12,207 bases of DNA from Sulfitobacter sp. GTDB taxonomy: Bacteria; Pseudomonadota; Alphaproteobacteria; Rhodobacterales; Rhodobacteraceae. Below, piece by piece: positions 6,112-12,207 of this stretch; positions within the stretch are counted from its first letter, which is position 1; each line of letters starts with the position of its first letter. Position numbers and translations under genes: made by a program. The stretch lies in assembly GCA_024636395.1 (NCBI GenBank), contig JAGXHD010000033.1:1-12207 (forward strand). Direction: 5' to 3'. The notes below the pieces were generated by a model. That model worked only from the letters and a program-made list of their open reading frames with translations. It was not told the DNA's origin and made no database searches.

Positions 6112-7422
6112 TCAGTTGGCAACCAGCCCCTCGGGCTTGCCAACCACAACGAAATGTAAGGCATCGGGATCGAGCAAGTCTGCAGCAACGCGCTGCACGT
6201 CTTCCAGCGTTACGCGCTCCACCCGCTCGTTGCGGGTGTTGACGTAATCGGGGTCTAGGCCAATCATCTGCATCCCTACCAAGATGCCCGCAATCGTGGC
6301 ATTTCCGTCAAAGCGCAGCGGGTAGGCACCCGTCAGATAGGTCTTGGCGTTCGTCAGCTCTTGCTCCGTCACGCCCTGTTCTGCGGCCAGCCGCCATTGA
6401 TCCCTGATCACGGCCACCGCTTCGGCAATGCGGTCGTTTGCGGAGCTGACCTGCCCCATCATCGCGTTGGCCAGATCACGCGAGGCGAGATACGAATAAA
6501 CACCGTAGGTCAGCCCGCGCTTCTCGCGCACTTCCTGCATCAGGCGGCTTTCGAACGATCCGCCGCCCAAAATCTGGTTGAGCAGCACAGCGGCGAAATA
6601 ATCGTCGTCGTCGACACCGATGCCGCGCTGCCCGAACAGGGCTACGGACTGCGGCGTGTCGAAGTCAACGACAGTCACGCCGCCTTCGATCTGCGGCTCG
6701 ACCATAGGTGGCATCATCGGTCCGGATTGGGGCAGATCGCCCAGCACAGCATCCAGCAATGCGCCCAGCTGTTCAGGCGTGATGTCGCCCACGGCCCCCA
6801 CCAACACACGGTCGCGCACCAGAACATTCTCATGTGCTTCCAACAGATCTTCACGGGTCAGCGCGGCGACGGTCTCGACGGTCCCGGCATCGACGGTGCC
6901 GTAGGGATGCTCGCCGTAGGCCATCGCGGCAAACGTCTTGCTGGCGATTTCATTCGGATCTTTTGCGTCAAACGCGAGCCCGGATATCACCTGTGCGCGC
7001 ACCCGCTCGATATCAGCCTCGTCAAAGCGCGGCTTTTGCATCGCATCGCGTAGCAGTGCCACGGATGCGTCAAAATTCTCCGTCAGGAAGCGGGCCGAGA
7101 TCGAAAGTTCCTCCGGGCTGGAACTGAAGCTAAAACTGGTGGCCAGTGCCTCGGTCGCACGGGCAAACCCACGCGCATCAAGATCGCCGGAGCCTTCCTC
7201 GAGCAACCCAGCCATCAGATTGACCGCACCGCGCTTGCCCTGCACGTCAAGCGATGTGCCGCCCTTGAACGCAATCTCTATCGCGATGAAAGGCAGCGAA
7301 TGCTCTTCCACCAGCCAGGCGTCGATGCCGCTGGGCGAGGTTACGGTCTGGATGTCCACCTCCGCGCGGGCGGGCAGGGCAACAGCAGCACCCAGAAACA
7401 GGGCAGTGGCGAAACGGATCAT
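6112..7422 (-). CDS. M16B peptidase-family subunit without zinc site (R/Y subunit)
   Basis: A 436-residue exported protein with signal peptide MIRFATALFLGAAVALPARA. Two M16 domains are recognisable. Where active members have HxxEH, this one reads NLMAG (68-72, in RGAVNLMAGLLEEG), so no zinc can be bound. The C-terminal domain has ILGGGSFESRLMQEVREKRG followed by LTYGVYSY, which supplies the Arg/Tyr pair (R302 and Y306) that grips the substrate peptide in the M16B family. The gene starts within the stop codon of the zinc-bearing partner (ATGA at 7422-7419) and has its own GAAGGAG 7 nt upstream. The Sphingomonas M16B heterodimer has the same division of labour. The pair would cleave small peptides or unfolded proteins in the periplasm; the substrate is unknown. 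Transcription probably ends at the hairpin 6077-6098. Confidence 0.92.
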   Translation of the reverse strand: MIRFATALFLGAAVALPARAEVDIQTVTSPSGIDAWLVEEHSLPFIAIEIAFKGGTSLDVQGKRGAVNLMAGLLEEGSGDLDARGFARATEALATSFSFSSSPEELSISARFLTENFDASVALLRDAMQKPRFDEADIERVRAQVISGLAFDAKDPNEIASKTFAAMAYGEHPYGTVDAGTVETVAALTREDLLEAHENVLVRDRVLVGAVGDITPEQLGALLDAVLGDLPQSGPMMPPMVEPQIEGGVTVVDFDTPQSVALFGQRGIGVDDDDYFAAVLLNQILGGGSFESRLMQEVREKRGLTYGVYSYLASRDLANAMMGQVSSANDRIAEAVAVIRDQWRLAAEQGVTEQELTNAKTYLTGAYPLRFDGNATIAGILVGMQMIGLDPDYVNTRNERVERVTLEDVQRVAADLLDPDALHFVVVGKPEGLVAN

Positions 7423-8759
7423 TGGGTCACTCCTTCAGGGCGCATCAGCCAACCGGTCACAGAGGCTTCACGTCGCAGCAGCTTTGCCGCCTCCATGATG
7501 TCATCGGCGGTTACCGCATCGAGAATTCCGGGCCATGCGGCCACATCCTCCACGGTCAGGCCCGACGTCAGGGCACGGCCATATCGGTTGGCGATCCCGT
7601 CAACGTTATCCTGCGCATAAATTTCCGACGCACGAATTTGCAGCTTGATTCGCTCCAGCTGCTCCGCATCCACGCCAGTCTGCATGAAATCGGTCAACGC
7701 CTGATCAAGGGCGGCTTCGCCGTCCTCGAGGCTCACGCCGTCAGAGGGAACGATGATCACGCGGAAGGTCGTGTCATCCAGTGATACACCGGAATACCAA
7801 GCAGTCGTGAATGAGGTCAGCTGTGTGTCGAATTGCAGCTTTTCAGCCAGATAAGAAGTCGACCCGCCGCCAAGAATTTCTGACAGGATGGTCAGCGCGG
7901 CTGCGGTTTCCTGCGCGCCGCTGTCCCGCTCGGGCACCAGATAGCTGCGAGATATGTAGGGCTGCGCAACGCGCGCATCCCGGAAGATAACCCGCCGCTC
8001 CGCGTTCTGGCGCGGCTCTTCGGTGCGCAAACGCTCGGGCAGGTCCGGGTTGCGCGGGATCGGTCCGTAATGCCGCTCCGCCAGAGTGCGGACTTCTTCG
8101 GGCGTCACGTCCCCCGACACGATCAGCACGGTATTGTTGGGCGAGTAGTACAACTCATAGAAGCCCAGCGCGTCCTCACGGTCCAGTTGTTCCATCTCGT
8201 GCATCCAGCCAATGATCGGCGTGCCGTAGCGATGGTTGAGATATTGTGCCGCCGCAGTCTGCTCACCGAAGAGCGCCTGCACGTTGTTTTCTGTCCGCTG
8301 GTTACGCTCTTCGATGATCACATCGCGCTCTGTGGCGATGTTTTCGGGCGTGAGGCGGATGTTTTTCATCCGGTCCGCTTCCATCGTCATCATCAACTCA
8401 AGTCGGTCGGCGGCTACACGCTGGAAATAAGCGGTGTAATCGTAGCTGGTGAAGGCATTGTCGCGCCCACCGTTTGCAGCAACCACGGCTGAGAATTCGC
8501 CCGCTTCCATTTTCTTCGTTGCCTTGAATAACAAATGCTCCAGGAAATGCGCCACCCCCGATGATCCCTTTGGCTCATCCGCCGAACCGGCTCGATACCA
8601 CAGCATGTGCTGCACCACCGGCGCGCGGTGGTCCTCGATCACGACGACCTGTATCCCGTTCTCAAGCATGAAATCAGTGACCTTGCCACTGGTCTGCGCC
8701 ATCGCGGCAGCGGGCAGCAACATGGCTGAGATCAGGGCAGTTCGGACAAATCGCAACAT
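7419..8759 (-). CDS. M16B zinc peptidase, catalytic subunit
   Basis: A 446-residue exported metallopeptidase. MLRFVRTALISAMLLPAAAM, followed by AQ, is a signal peptide. The inverted zinc motif HFLEH is at 71-75, with the third ligand in IIEERNQR (E150 or E151), and the family's NGGRDNAFTSYDYTAYF stretch follows at about 97-112. The C-terminal domain keeps LGGGSTSYLAEKL, but the Arg/Tyr positions present in the next gene are Thr and Ser here (DTQLTSF). The start is set at the ATG 8759, which has TGAGGAACG about 7 nt upstream. The in-frame ATG at 8774 would have its only Shine-Dalgarno buried in the stem at 8781-8806. With its ATGA-overlapping partner it should form an obligate heterodimer in the periplasm. 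Roles proposed for such pairs include peptide clearance; none is shown here. Confidence 0.94.
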   Translation of the reverse strand: MLRFVRTALISAMLLPAAAMAQTSGKVTDFMLENGIQVVVIEDHRAPVVQHMLWYRAGSADEPKGSSGVAHFLEHLLFKATKKMEAGEFSAVVAANGGRDNAFTSYDYTAYFQRVAADRLELMMTMEADRMKNIRLTPENIATERDVIIEERNQRTENNVQALFGEQTAAAQYLNHRYGTPIIGWMHEMEQLDREDALGFYELYYSPNNTVLIVSGDVTPEEVRTLAERHYGPIPRNPDLPERLRTEEPRQNAERRVIFRDARVAQPYISRSYLVPERDSGAQETAAALTILSEILGGGSTSYLAEKLQFDTQLTSFTTAWYSGVSLDDTTFRVIIVPSDGVSLEDGEAALDQALTDFMQTGVDAEQLERIKLQIRASEIYAQDNVDGIANRYGRALTSGLTVEDVAAWPGILDAVTADDIMEAAKLLRREASVTGWLMRPEGVTQ

Positions 8760-8780
8760 CTGGTCGTTCCTCATAAGGAG

Positions 8781-8806
8781 TGCCTTCGCGGTCAGACGCG
8801 AAGGCA
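8781..8806 (-). other. Perfect 10-bp hairpin just upstream of the M16 operon
   Basis: TGCCTTCGCG (8781-8790) and CGCGAAGGCA (8797-8806) are exact inverted arms with a 6-nt loop. It lies between the lipoprotein stop (8880) and the M16 start (8759), ending only a few bases before the Shine-Dalgarno. No T-run follows on the minus strand, so an intrinsic terminator is doubtful. If transcription starts at the nearby promoter candidate, this stem would be at the extreme 5' end of the mRNA, a position where stems protect transcripts. Confidence 0.45.
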
Positions 8807-8814
8807 TTGTTCCA

Positions 8815-8842
8815 TAGGTACGGCGCACCGCTGTAGGTTCAA
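8815..8842 (-). promoter_or_regulatory. Candidate promoter for the M16 pair
   Basis: On the minus strand TTGAAC (8842-8837) is followed after 16 nt by TACCTA (8820-8815). The -35 is a fair match and the -10 weak, as is common in alphaproteobacteria. It lies in the gap after the lipoprotein gene and would start a transcript just before the 8781-8806 hairpin. Read-through from lspA remains possible. Confidence 0.3.
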
Positions 8843-8879
8843 GCGCTTCCGCCAAAAATCACAGGATTGTAATGAAAGA

Positions 8880-9383
8880 TCAGCTTTCCGGCGGAGCGGA
8901 TGGCGTGCGTGCGCCCGCACGCTGCCAGCGTCGCCGCTCCGCCTGTGCATCGAGCGCTTCGCTACGGTATGCCTGATTGTAACGATCCACAGGTACAATG
9001 CGGTACTGCGTGAACCGAGCCTTGCGGCGCCGGAAATCTGCATCGGTCTGCGCCAGTGTCTGCCGGATCCCCGGGCTCACACCCAGGCGACTAGCATGCT
9101 GCACCAACGCACCCTCGCTCGCCGGAATGGGCGCGTTCGGATCGCCGATGCTGCCCCCAAAGGCCGCAGCCCCTTCAGCAAGTGCCGAGCGGTCGGTGAG
9201 GTTGCGCCCGCCCGGTGTCGGGGTCGGCAGTTCGGTAAAGCTGGTCGGGGCTTGCAGCGCACCCACCGGCTGGATGCCAAACTCGTCCGGACCCTTGGAA
9301 TCGCTGCGCAGATCACGCAGGCCCACGTTCGCACAGCCCGCAACCGTCACGGACAAGACAAACAACAAAGCAAGATTACGCAT
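8880..9383 (-). CDS. Outer-membrane lipoprotein, DUF3035/BamF-like
   Basis: A 167-residue lipoprotein. MRNLALLFVLSVTVAGC ends in a lipobox (VAGC, Cys17), so it is lipidated and cut by signal peptidase II. After it comes LRDLRSDSKGPDEFGIQP (about residues 22-39), the hallmark of DUF3035, a family also described as BamF in alphaproteobacteria; the PDEF stretch resembles the part of BamC that binds BamD in the outer-membrane protein assembly machine. The rest is proline-rich and ends in a charged tail with no other domain I recognise. The start at 9383 has GGAGG about 8 nt upstream; an ATG at 9404 is in frame, but the Shine-Dalgarno lies downstream of it. The gene follows lspA by 53 nt. Lipidation is clear; membership of the BAM complex is family knowledge, not shown here. 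Confidence 0.85.
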   Translation of the reverse strand: MRNLALLFVLSVTVAGCANVGLRDLRSDSKGPDEFGIQPVGALQAPTSFTELPTPTPGGRNLTDRSALAEGAAAFGGSIGDPNAPIPASEGALVQHASRLGVSPGIRQTLAQTDADFRRRKARFTQYRIVPVDRYNQAYRSEALDAQAERRRWQRAGARTPSAPPES

Positions 9384-9401
9384 TAAGGGCCTCCAGACCG
9401 T

Positions 9402-9436
9402 CATTGCCTTCTAATATCGCAGGCCGGGCGGCAATG
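9402..9436 (-). repeat. Inverted repeat between lspA and the lipoprotein gene
   Basis: CATTGCC (9402-9408) and GGCAATG (9430-9436) are perfect 7-bp arms 21 nt apart, filling most of the 53-nt gap between the lspA stop and the lipoprotein start. A folded form would sit just 5' of the lipoprotein Shine-Dalgarno. The arms are short and the loop long, so chance is a real alternative. Confidence 0.2.
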
Positions 9437-9961
9437 TCACCCGACTTTTTTCGCAAGCGGCCGACGCGGCTTTTTGTTGCCGGGCTTCTTTTCGCCCCCC
9501 GTGCTATCGTCTGTAAAAAAAATCAGGCCAAGGGCTCCGGCGAAGATGAAGATATCCGCGATGTTGAACACGAATGGATTGCTGATCCCGCAACAGGACA
9601 TATTCAGAAAATCAAGGACATAGCCATAGATCAGTCGGTCCAGCACATTGGCGAGCGCGCCGCCCACCAGCAGGCCTGCACTGAGCTGGGCGAGCCGCGT
9701 CTGCGCGTGCTTGCGCGCCCAAATCACGACAGCGATGCAAATCACCACAGCAAGGCCGATCAAAATGAACCGGCTCGCATCAGACCCGCCACCGAACAGA
9801 CCGAAATTTATACCGCGGTTTTCACCGTAGCGAAAATTGAGCAGCGGTGGCAGCACGTCGATGCTGCGGATGCGGTCCAGCTCCATCATGTGGATCACCA
9901 CATATTTGCTGATCTGGTCGATCAAGAAAGCCGCAAGGCTCGCCCAGAAAATCATCCGCAT
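9437..9961 (-). CDS. lspA: Lipoprotein signal peptidase (signal peptidase II)
   Basis: This 174-residue inner-membrane aspartyl protease removes the signal peptide from prolipoproteins after lipidation. It has four hydrophobic spans (about 3-20, 62-82, 93-110 and 131-150). The catalytic dyad is visible: Asp117 in GYVLDFLN and Asp136 in FNIADIFI, 19 residues apart as in the Pseudomonas enzyme. NVLDR at 105-109 and the NRGINFG stretch near 48-54 are also family signatures. The C-terminus is a short Lys/Arg-rich tail. The start at 9961 (MRMIFWASLAAFLID) has GAGGG about 9 nt upstream; the longer frame back to 10042 overlaps purH and has no family resemblance. The purH stop is 16 nt upstream, so the two are probably co-transcribed. 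The next gene encodes a lipoprotein that is a likely substrate. Confidence 0.96.
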   Translation of the reverse strand: MRMIFWASLAAFLIDQISKYVVIHMMELDRIRSIDVLPPLLNFRYGENRGINFGLFGGGSDASRFILIGLAVVICIAVVIWARKHAQTRLAQLSAGLLVGGALANVLDRLIYGYVLDFLNMSCCGISNPFVFNIADIFIFAGALGLIFFTDDSTGGEKKPGNKKPRRPLAKKVG

Positions 9962-9977
9962 AGAACCATAGCCCTCA

Positions 9978-11564
9978 TTAATGCCGGAAGTGCCGCATTC
10001 CGGTAAATACCATTGCCAAACCGGCCTCATCGGCGGCGGCAATCACTTCGTCGTCGCGCATGGAGCCGCCGGGCTGGATAAGAGCTGTCGCGCCCGCCTG
10101 CGCCGCCGTGACAAGACCATCCGCAAACGGGAAAAACGCGTCGGAGGCCACCACGGAACCCTGCGTGAGCGGGGCATCAAGCCCAATCACTTCAGCCATA
10201 TCGGCCGCCTTGCGGGCCGCGATGCGGGTGCTGTCCACGCGGCTCATCTGGCCAGCGCCCACGCCCACGGTGGCGCCATCTTTCACATAAATGATCGCGT
10301 TGGATTTGACATGCTTCGCCACGGTCCAGGCAAACAGCATGTCTTTCATTTCCTGCTCGGAGGGCTGCCGCTTGGTCACGACCTTGAGATCATCGCGGCT
10401 CACGCGACCCACATCGCGGTCCTGCACCAGCCAGCCGCCGGAGACTTGACGCAGAGCGAGCCGCGCCGCTGCCGGATCGGCCAGACCGCCGGTGGTCAGC
10501 AGCCGCAGGTTCTTCTTGGCCGCAAAAATCTTTACCGCGTCGGCATCGGCGTCGGGCGCGATCACCACTTCGGTGAATATCCCGGTGATCGCCTCTGCCG
10601 TTTCCGCATCGAGTGTCTCGTTGAGGGCGATGATCCCGCCGAAGGCCGATGTCCGGTCACAATCGAACGCGCGCCCGTATGCCTCGGCCAGTGTCGCCCC
10701 CCGCGCCACACCGCAGGGATTGGCGTGCTTGATGATTGCCACTGCGGGCCCGTCGGCAGGATCAAACTCGGACACAAGCTCGAACGCCGCATCGGTGTCG
10801 TTGATGTTGTTGTAAGACAGCTCCTTACCCTGATGCTGCTTGGCGGTCGCAACGCCGGAACGCGAAGAGCCGTCAGCGTAAAACGCCGCCGACTGGTGCG
10901 GGTTTTCGCCGTAGCGCAGCGTTTGCGTGAGCGTACCTCCGAACGTGCGACGGCGGGGCGTCCCGCCCACGGCATCGGCCATCCATGTGCTCACCGCCGT
11001 ATCATAAGCAGCCGTCCGGGCGTAAGCCGTCTGGGCCAGCCGCTGGCGCATTTTGTAGGTCGTGTGCCCGCCGTTGGCATCCAGCTCTGCGAGGTATGGC
11101 GCATAATCCTCCACATCGACGATCACGCTGACAAATCCATGGTTTTTCGCGGCGGAGCGGATCATCGCCGGGCCGCCGATGTCGATATTCTCGATCACTT
11201 CGGCATATTCGGCGCCCTTGGCCACTGTCTCTTCGAAGGGGTAGAGGTTCACTACAACCAGATCGATCCCGCCAATCCCGTGCTCTTTCATCGACGCCAC
11301 GTGCCCTGCGTCGTCGCGCAGCGCCAAAAGACCGCCGTGCACCACGGGGTGGAGCGTCTTGACCCGCCCGTCCATCATCTCCGGAAAGCCGGTCACCTCG
11401 GCCACGTCTTTCACCTCGAGCCCCGCCGAACGCAGCGCCTTCGCCGTCCCCCCGGTCGAGAGCAGCTCCACCCCCTGCGCAACAAGCGCCTTGCCGAAAT
11501 CGACAAGTCCGGTCTTGTCGGAAACGGAAAGAAGGGCGCGTTTTACGGGGAAGAGATCAGCCAT
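9978..11564 (-). CDS. purH: Bifunctional AICAR transformylase/IMP cyclohydrolase
   Basis: PurH carries out the last two steps of de novo IMP synthesis: formyl transfer from 10-formyl-tetrahydrofolate to AICAR, then ring closure, in the cytoplasm. At 528 residues it has the usual length. The N-terminal MGS-like cyclohydrolase domain shows ALLSVSDKTGLVDFGKAL, ELLSTGGTAKALRSAG and GRVKTLHPVVHGGLL. The transformylase domain shows LRYGENPHQSAAFY, the catalytic Lys-His in IIKHANPCGVA, DRTSAFGGIIALN, SNAIIYVKDG and VASDAFFPFADG, and ends in FTGMRHFRH. AGGAG, overlapping the stop of the heparinase-like gene, lies 8 nt before the ATG. lspA follows within 16 nt. The strand opposite stays open for 593 codons, which is a codon-bias shadow. 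Confidence 0.98.
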   Translation of the reverse strand: MADLFPVKRALLSVSDKTGLVDFGKALVAQGVELLSTGGTAKALRSAGLEVKDVAEVTGFPEMMDGRVKTLHPVVHGGLLALRDDAGHVASMKEHGIGGIDLVVVNLYPFEETVAKGAEYAEVIENIDIGGPAMIRSAAKNHGFVSVIVDVEDYAPYLAELDANGGHTTYKMRQRLAQTAYARTAAYDTAVSTWMADAVGGTPRRRTFGGTLTQTLRYGENPHQSAAFYADGSSRSGVATAKQHQGKELSYNNINDTDAAFELVSEFDPADGPAVAIIKHANPCGVARGATLAEAYGRAFDCDRTSAFGGIIALNETLDAETAEAITGIFTEVVIAPDADADAVKIFAAKKNLRLLTTGGLADPAAARLALRQVSGGWLVQDRDVGRVSRDDLKVVTKRQPSEQEMKDMLFAWTVAKHVKSNAIIYVKDGATVGVGAGQMSRVDSTRIAARKAADMAEVIGLDAPLTQGSVVASDAFFPFADGLVTAAQAGATALIQPGGSMRDDEVIAAADEAGLAMVFTGMRHFRH

Positions 11565-11575
11565 GGCAGGGGCTC

Positions 11576-12178
11576 CTATGCTTGGTCGTGGTCAGGGTCG
11601 TCATCGAGATACGGGTCATCCCGCTCCAAATCACGCACGCCAATCGCAGTTTCCTGCGCTTTGGACAAGGACCAGCGTATGCGCGTGGCGGGATTTATCG
11701 CACGGCCCGTAAGAACAATCTGTTGCGACGCGCGCGGTTTCAGGCGTGTCGCCTCCAGATAGGCGCCCGGCTCAAGCGTGAGTTCCGACATCCCGTCATG
11801 GCGAAAAACCCAGATCTCGCCTGATTTGAGCGCCATCGACACCGCCGCCCCGCCCAAATCAAGCGTGGCATCCACCTCGGGGTGCAGATGAAAGCGGATT
11901 TCAAAGCCGATCCCGCGCAGCTTGGTGCTGTCGAGCGCGCGGTCGAAGCGGCGCTTTTCGCCCTCCTCCAGCGCCAGCAGCATATCCTCGCCCGCCACCG
12001 CACGCCCGTCGAACGTAAGCTCGATCGTGCGCGCATGGGTCAAACCGTGAGTCAGCACATAGCCGTCGTGCCCACCCTGAAACATCACCCCGTCGTTCAT
12101 CGCCTTGATCTCGACCGGCACATGAGTCGGGCCGTCGATCATCGCTTCCATTGCCGTGCTTTTGTCTGCCGTATCAAG
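11576..12178 (-). CDS. Heparinase II/III-like protein (C-terminal part, cut by contig end)
   Basis: The last 200 residues of a protein with the beta-sandwich C-terminal region of the heparinase II/III family (LTHARTIELTFDGRAVAGED, FDRALDSTKL, GFEIRFHLHPEVDATLD, SGEIWVFRHDG, and NPATRIRWSL near the end). Members with the complete alpha-helical N-terminal domain are polysaccharide lyases; that domain is absent here, so activity and substrate cannot be judged. The tail is very acidic (ERDDPYLDDDPDHDQ). The apparent start MCIRDR at 12196 is artefactual: it is the translation of the transposase mosaic end on the contig terminus, and genuine sequence begins around 12179. The stop codon TAG overlaps the purH Shine-Dalgarno region, so the gene is probably co-transcribed with purH. 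The family assignment rests on pattern memory of the Rhodobacteraceae protein upstream of purH. Confidence 0.8.
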   Translation of the reverse strand, partial: LDTADKSTAMEAMIDGPTHVPVEIKAMNDGVMFQGGHDGYVLTHGLTHARTIELTFDGRAVAGEDMLLALEEGEKRRFDRALDSTKLRGIGFEIRFHLHPEVDATLDLGGAAVSMALKSGEIWVFRHDGMSELTLEPGAYLEATRLKPRASQQIVLTGRAINPATRIRWSLSKAQETAIGVRDLERDDPYLDDDPDHDQA

Positions 12179-12179
12179 C

Positions 12180-12207
12180 CTGTCTCTTATACACATCTGA
12201 CGCTGCC
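12180..12207. other. Nextera transposase mosaic end and adapter, non-genomic
   Basis: Bases 12180-12198 are CTGTCTCTTATACACATCT, exactly the reverse complement of the 19-bp Tn5 mosaic end, and the next nine bases match the reverse complement of the Nextera read-1 adapter. This is library adapter left on the end of an assembled contig. The C at 12180 could be genomic or adapter. It should be masked, and no biology should be read from it. Confidence 0.98.

Noticed and set aside
6361..7053. Plus-strand frame of 230 codons opposite the M16 subunit
   Set aside because: Antisense to a clear coding gene; the product is His-rich and unlike known proteins.
9981..11762. A 593-codon open frame on the plus strand
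   Set aside because: It lies antisense to purH and runs into the heparinase-like gene. Its product is rich in His, Arg and Gly with no recognisable domain, as expected from the complement of high-GC coding sequence.
12180..12207. Possible transposon end or insertion site, since the sequence contains the Tn5 mosaic end
   Set aside because: The bases after the 19-bp end match the Nextera adapter and the sequence stops there, so it is library-derived, not a natural Tn5 copy.
1..12207. CRISPR arrays, tRNA or rRNA genes, insertion sequences, toxin-antitoxin or phage-defence genes
   Set aside because: None seen on either strand. There are no regularly spaced repeats, transposase-like frames or cloverleaf-like segments in the intergenic gaps, which are short apart from 2279-2691.

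Overview
The window looks like a metagenomic or draft contig from a marine Rhodobacteraceae (Roseobacter-clade) alphaproteobacterium. This is inferred from the high-GC coding style, a purH-lspA-DUF3035 lipoprotein-M16-M16 gene order that I associate with this family, and an ALDH16-type double aldehyde dehydrogenase of the kind known from Loktanella. Genus cannot be fixed without a search. Both ends cut through genes. The last 28 bases (12180-12207) are not genomic: they match the Nextera transposase mosaic end plus adapter.

Left part, minus strand (1-2278): the N-terminal 115 codons of a PuuE-type allantoinase (purine ring catabolism) run off the left edge. Upstream of it lies a two-gene unit of a secreted rhodanese-fold protein without its catalytic cysteine and a single-pass membrane protein with a C-terminal LysM domain. 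The two overlap by ATGA, have a good promoter candidate at 2352-2381, and are followed by a perfect 11-bp hairpin at 446-471.

Middle, plus strand (2692-6046): after a 413-bp divergent intergenic region with several small symmetric elements come deoC (deoxyribose-phosphate aldolase) and, 16 nt later, a 778-residue aldehyde dehydrogenase with one catalytic and one degenerate ALDH half. DeoC releases acetaldehyde and glyceraldehyde 3-phosphate, so the dehydrogenase probably oxidises the acetaldehyde to acetate.

Right part, minus strand (6112-12178), read from the right edge: heparinase II/III-like protein (3' end only), purH (last two steps of IMP synthesis), lspA (signal peptidase II), a DUF3035/BamF-like outer-membrane lipoprotein, then an ATGA-coupled pair of secreted M16 peptidase subunits, one with the zinc site and one with the R/Y substrate motif. 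Apart from purH this is an envelope set: lipoprotein maturation, an outer-membrane lipoprotein and periplasmic proteolysis.

No mobile element, CRISPR array, tRNA, rRNA or defence system was found. Most genes belong to known families. The least explained is the cysteine-less rhodanese/LysM pair.
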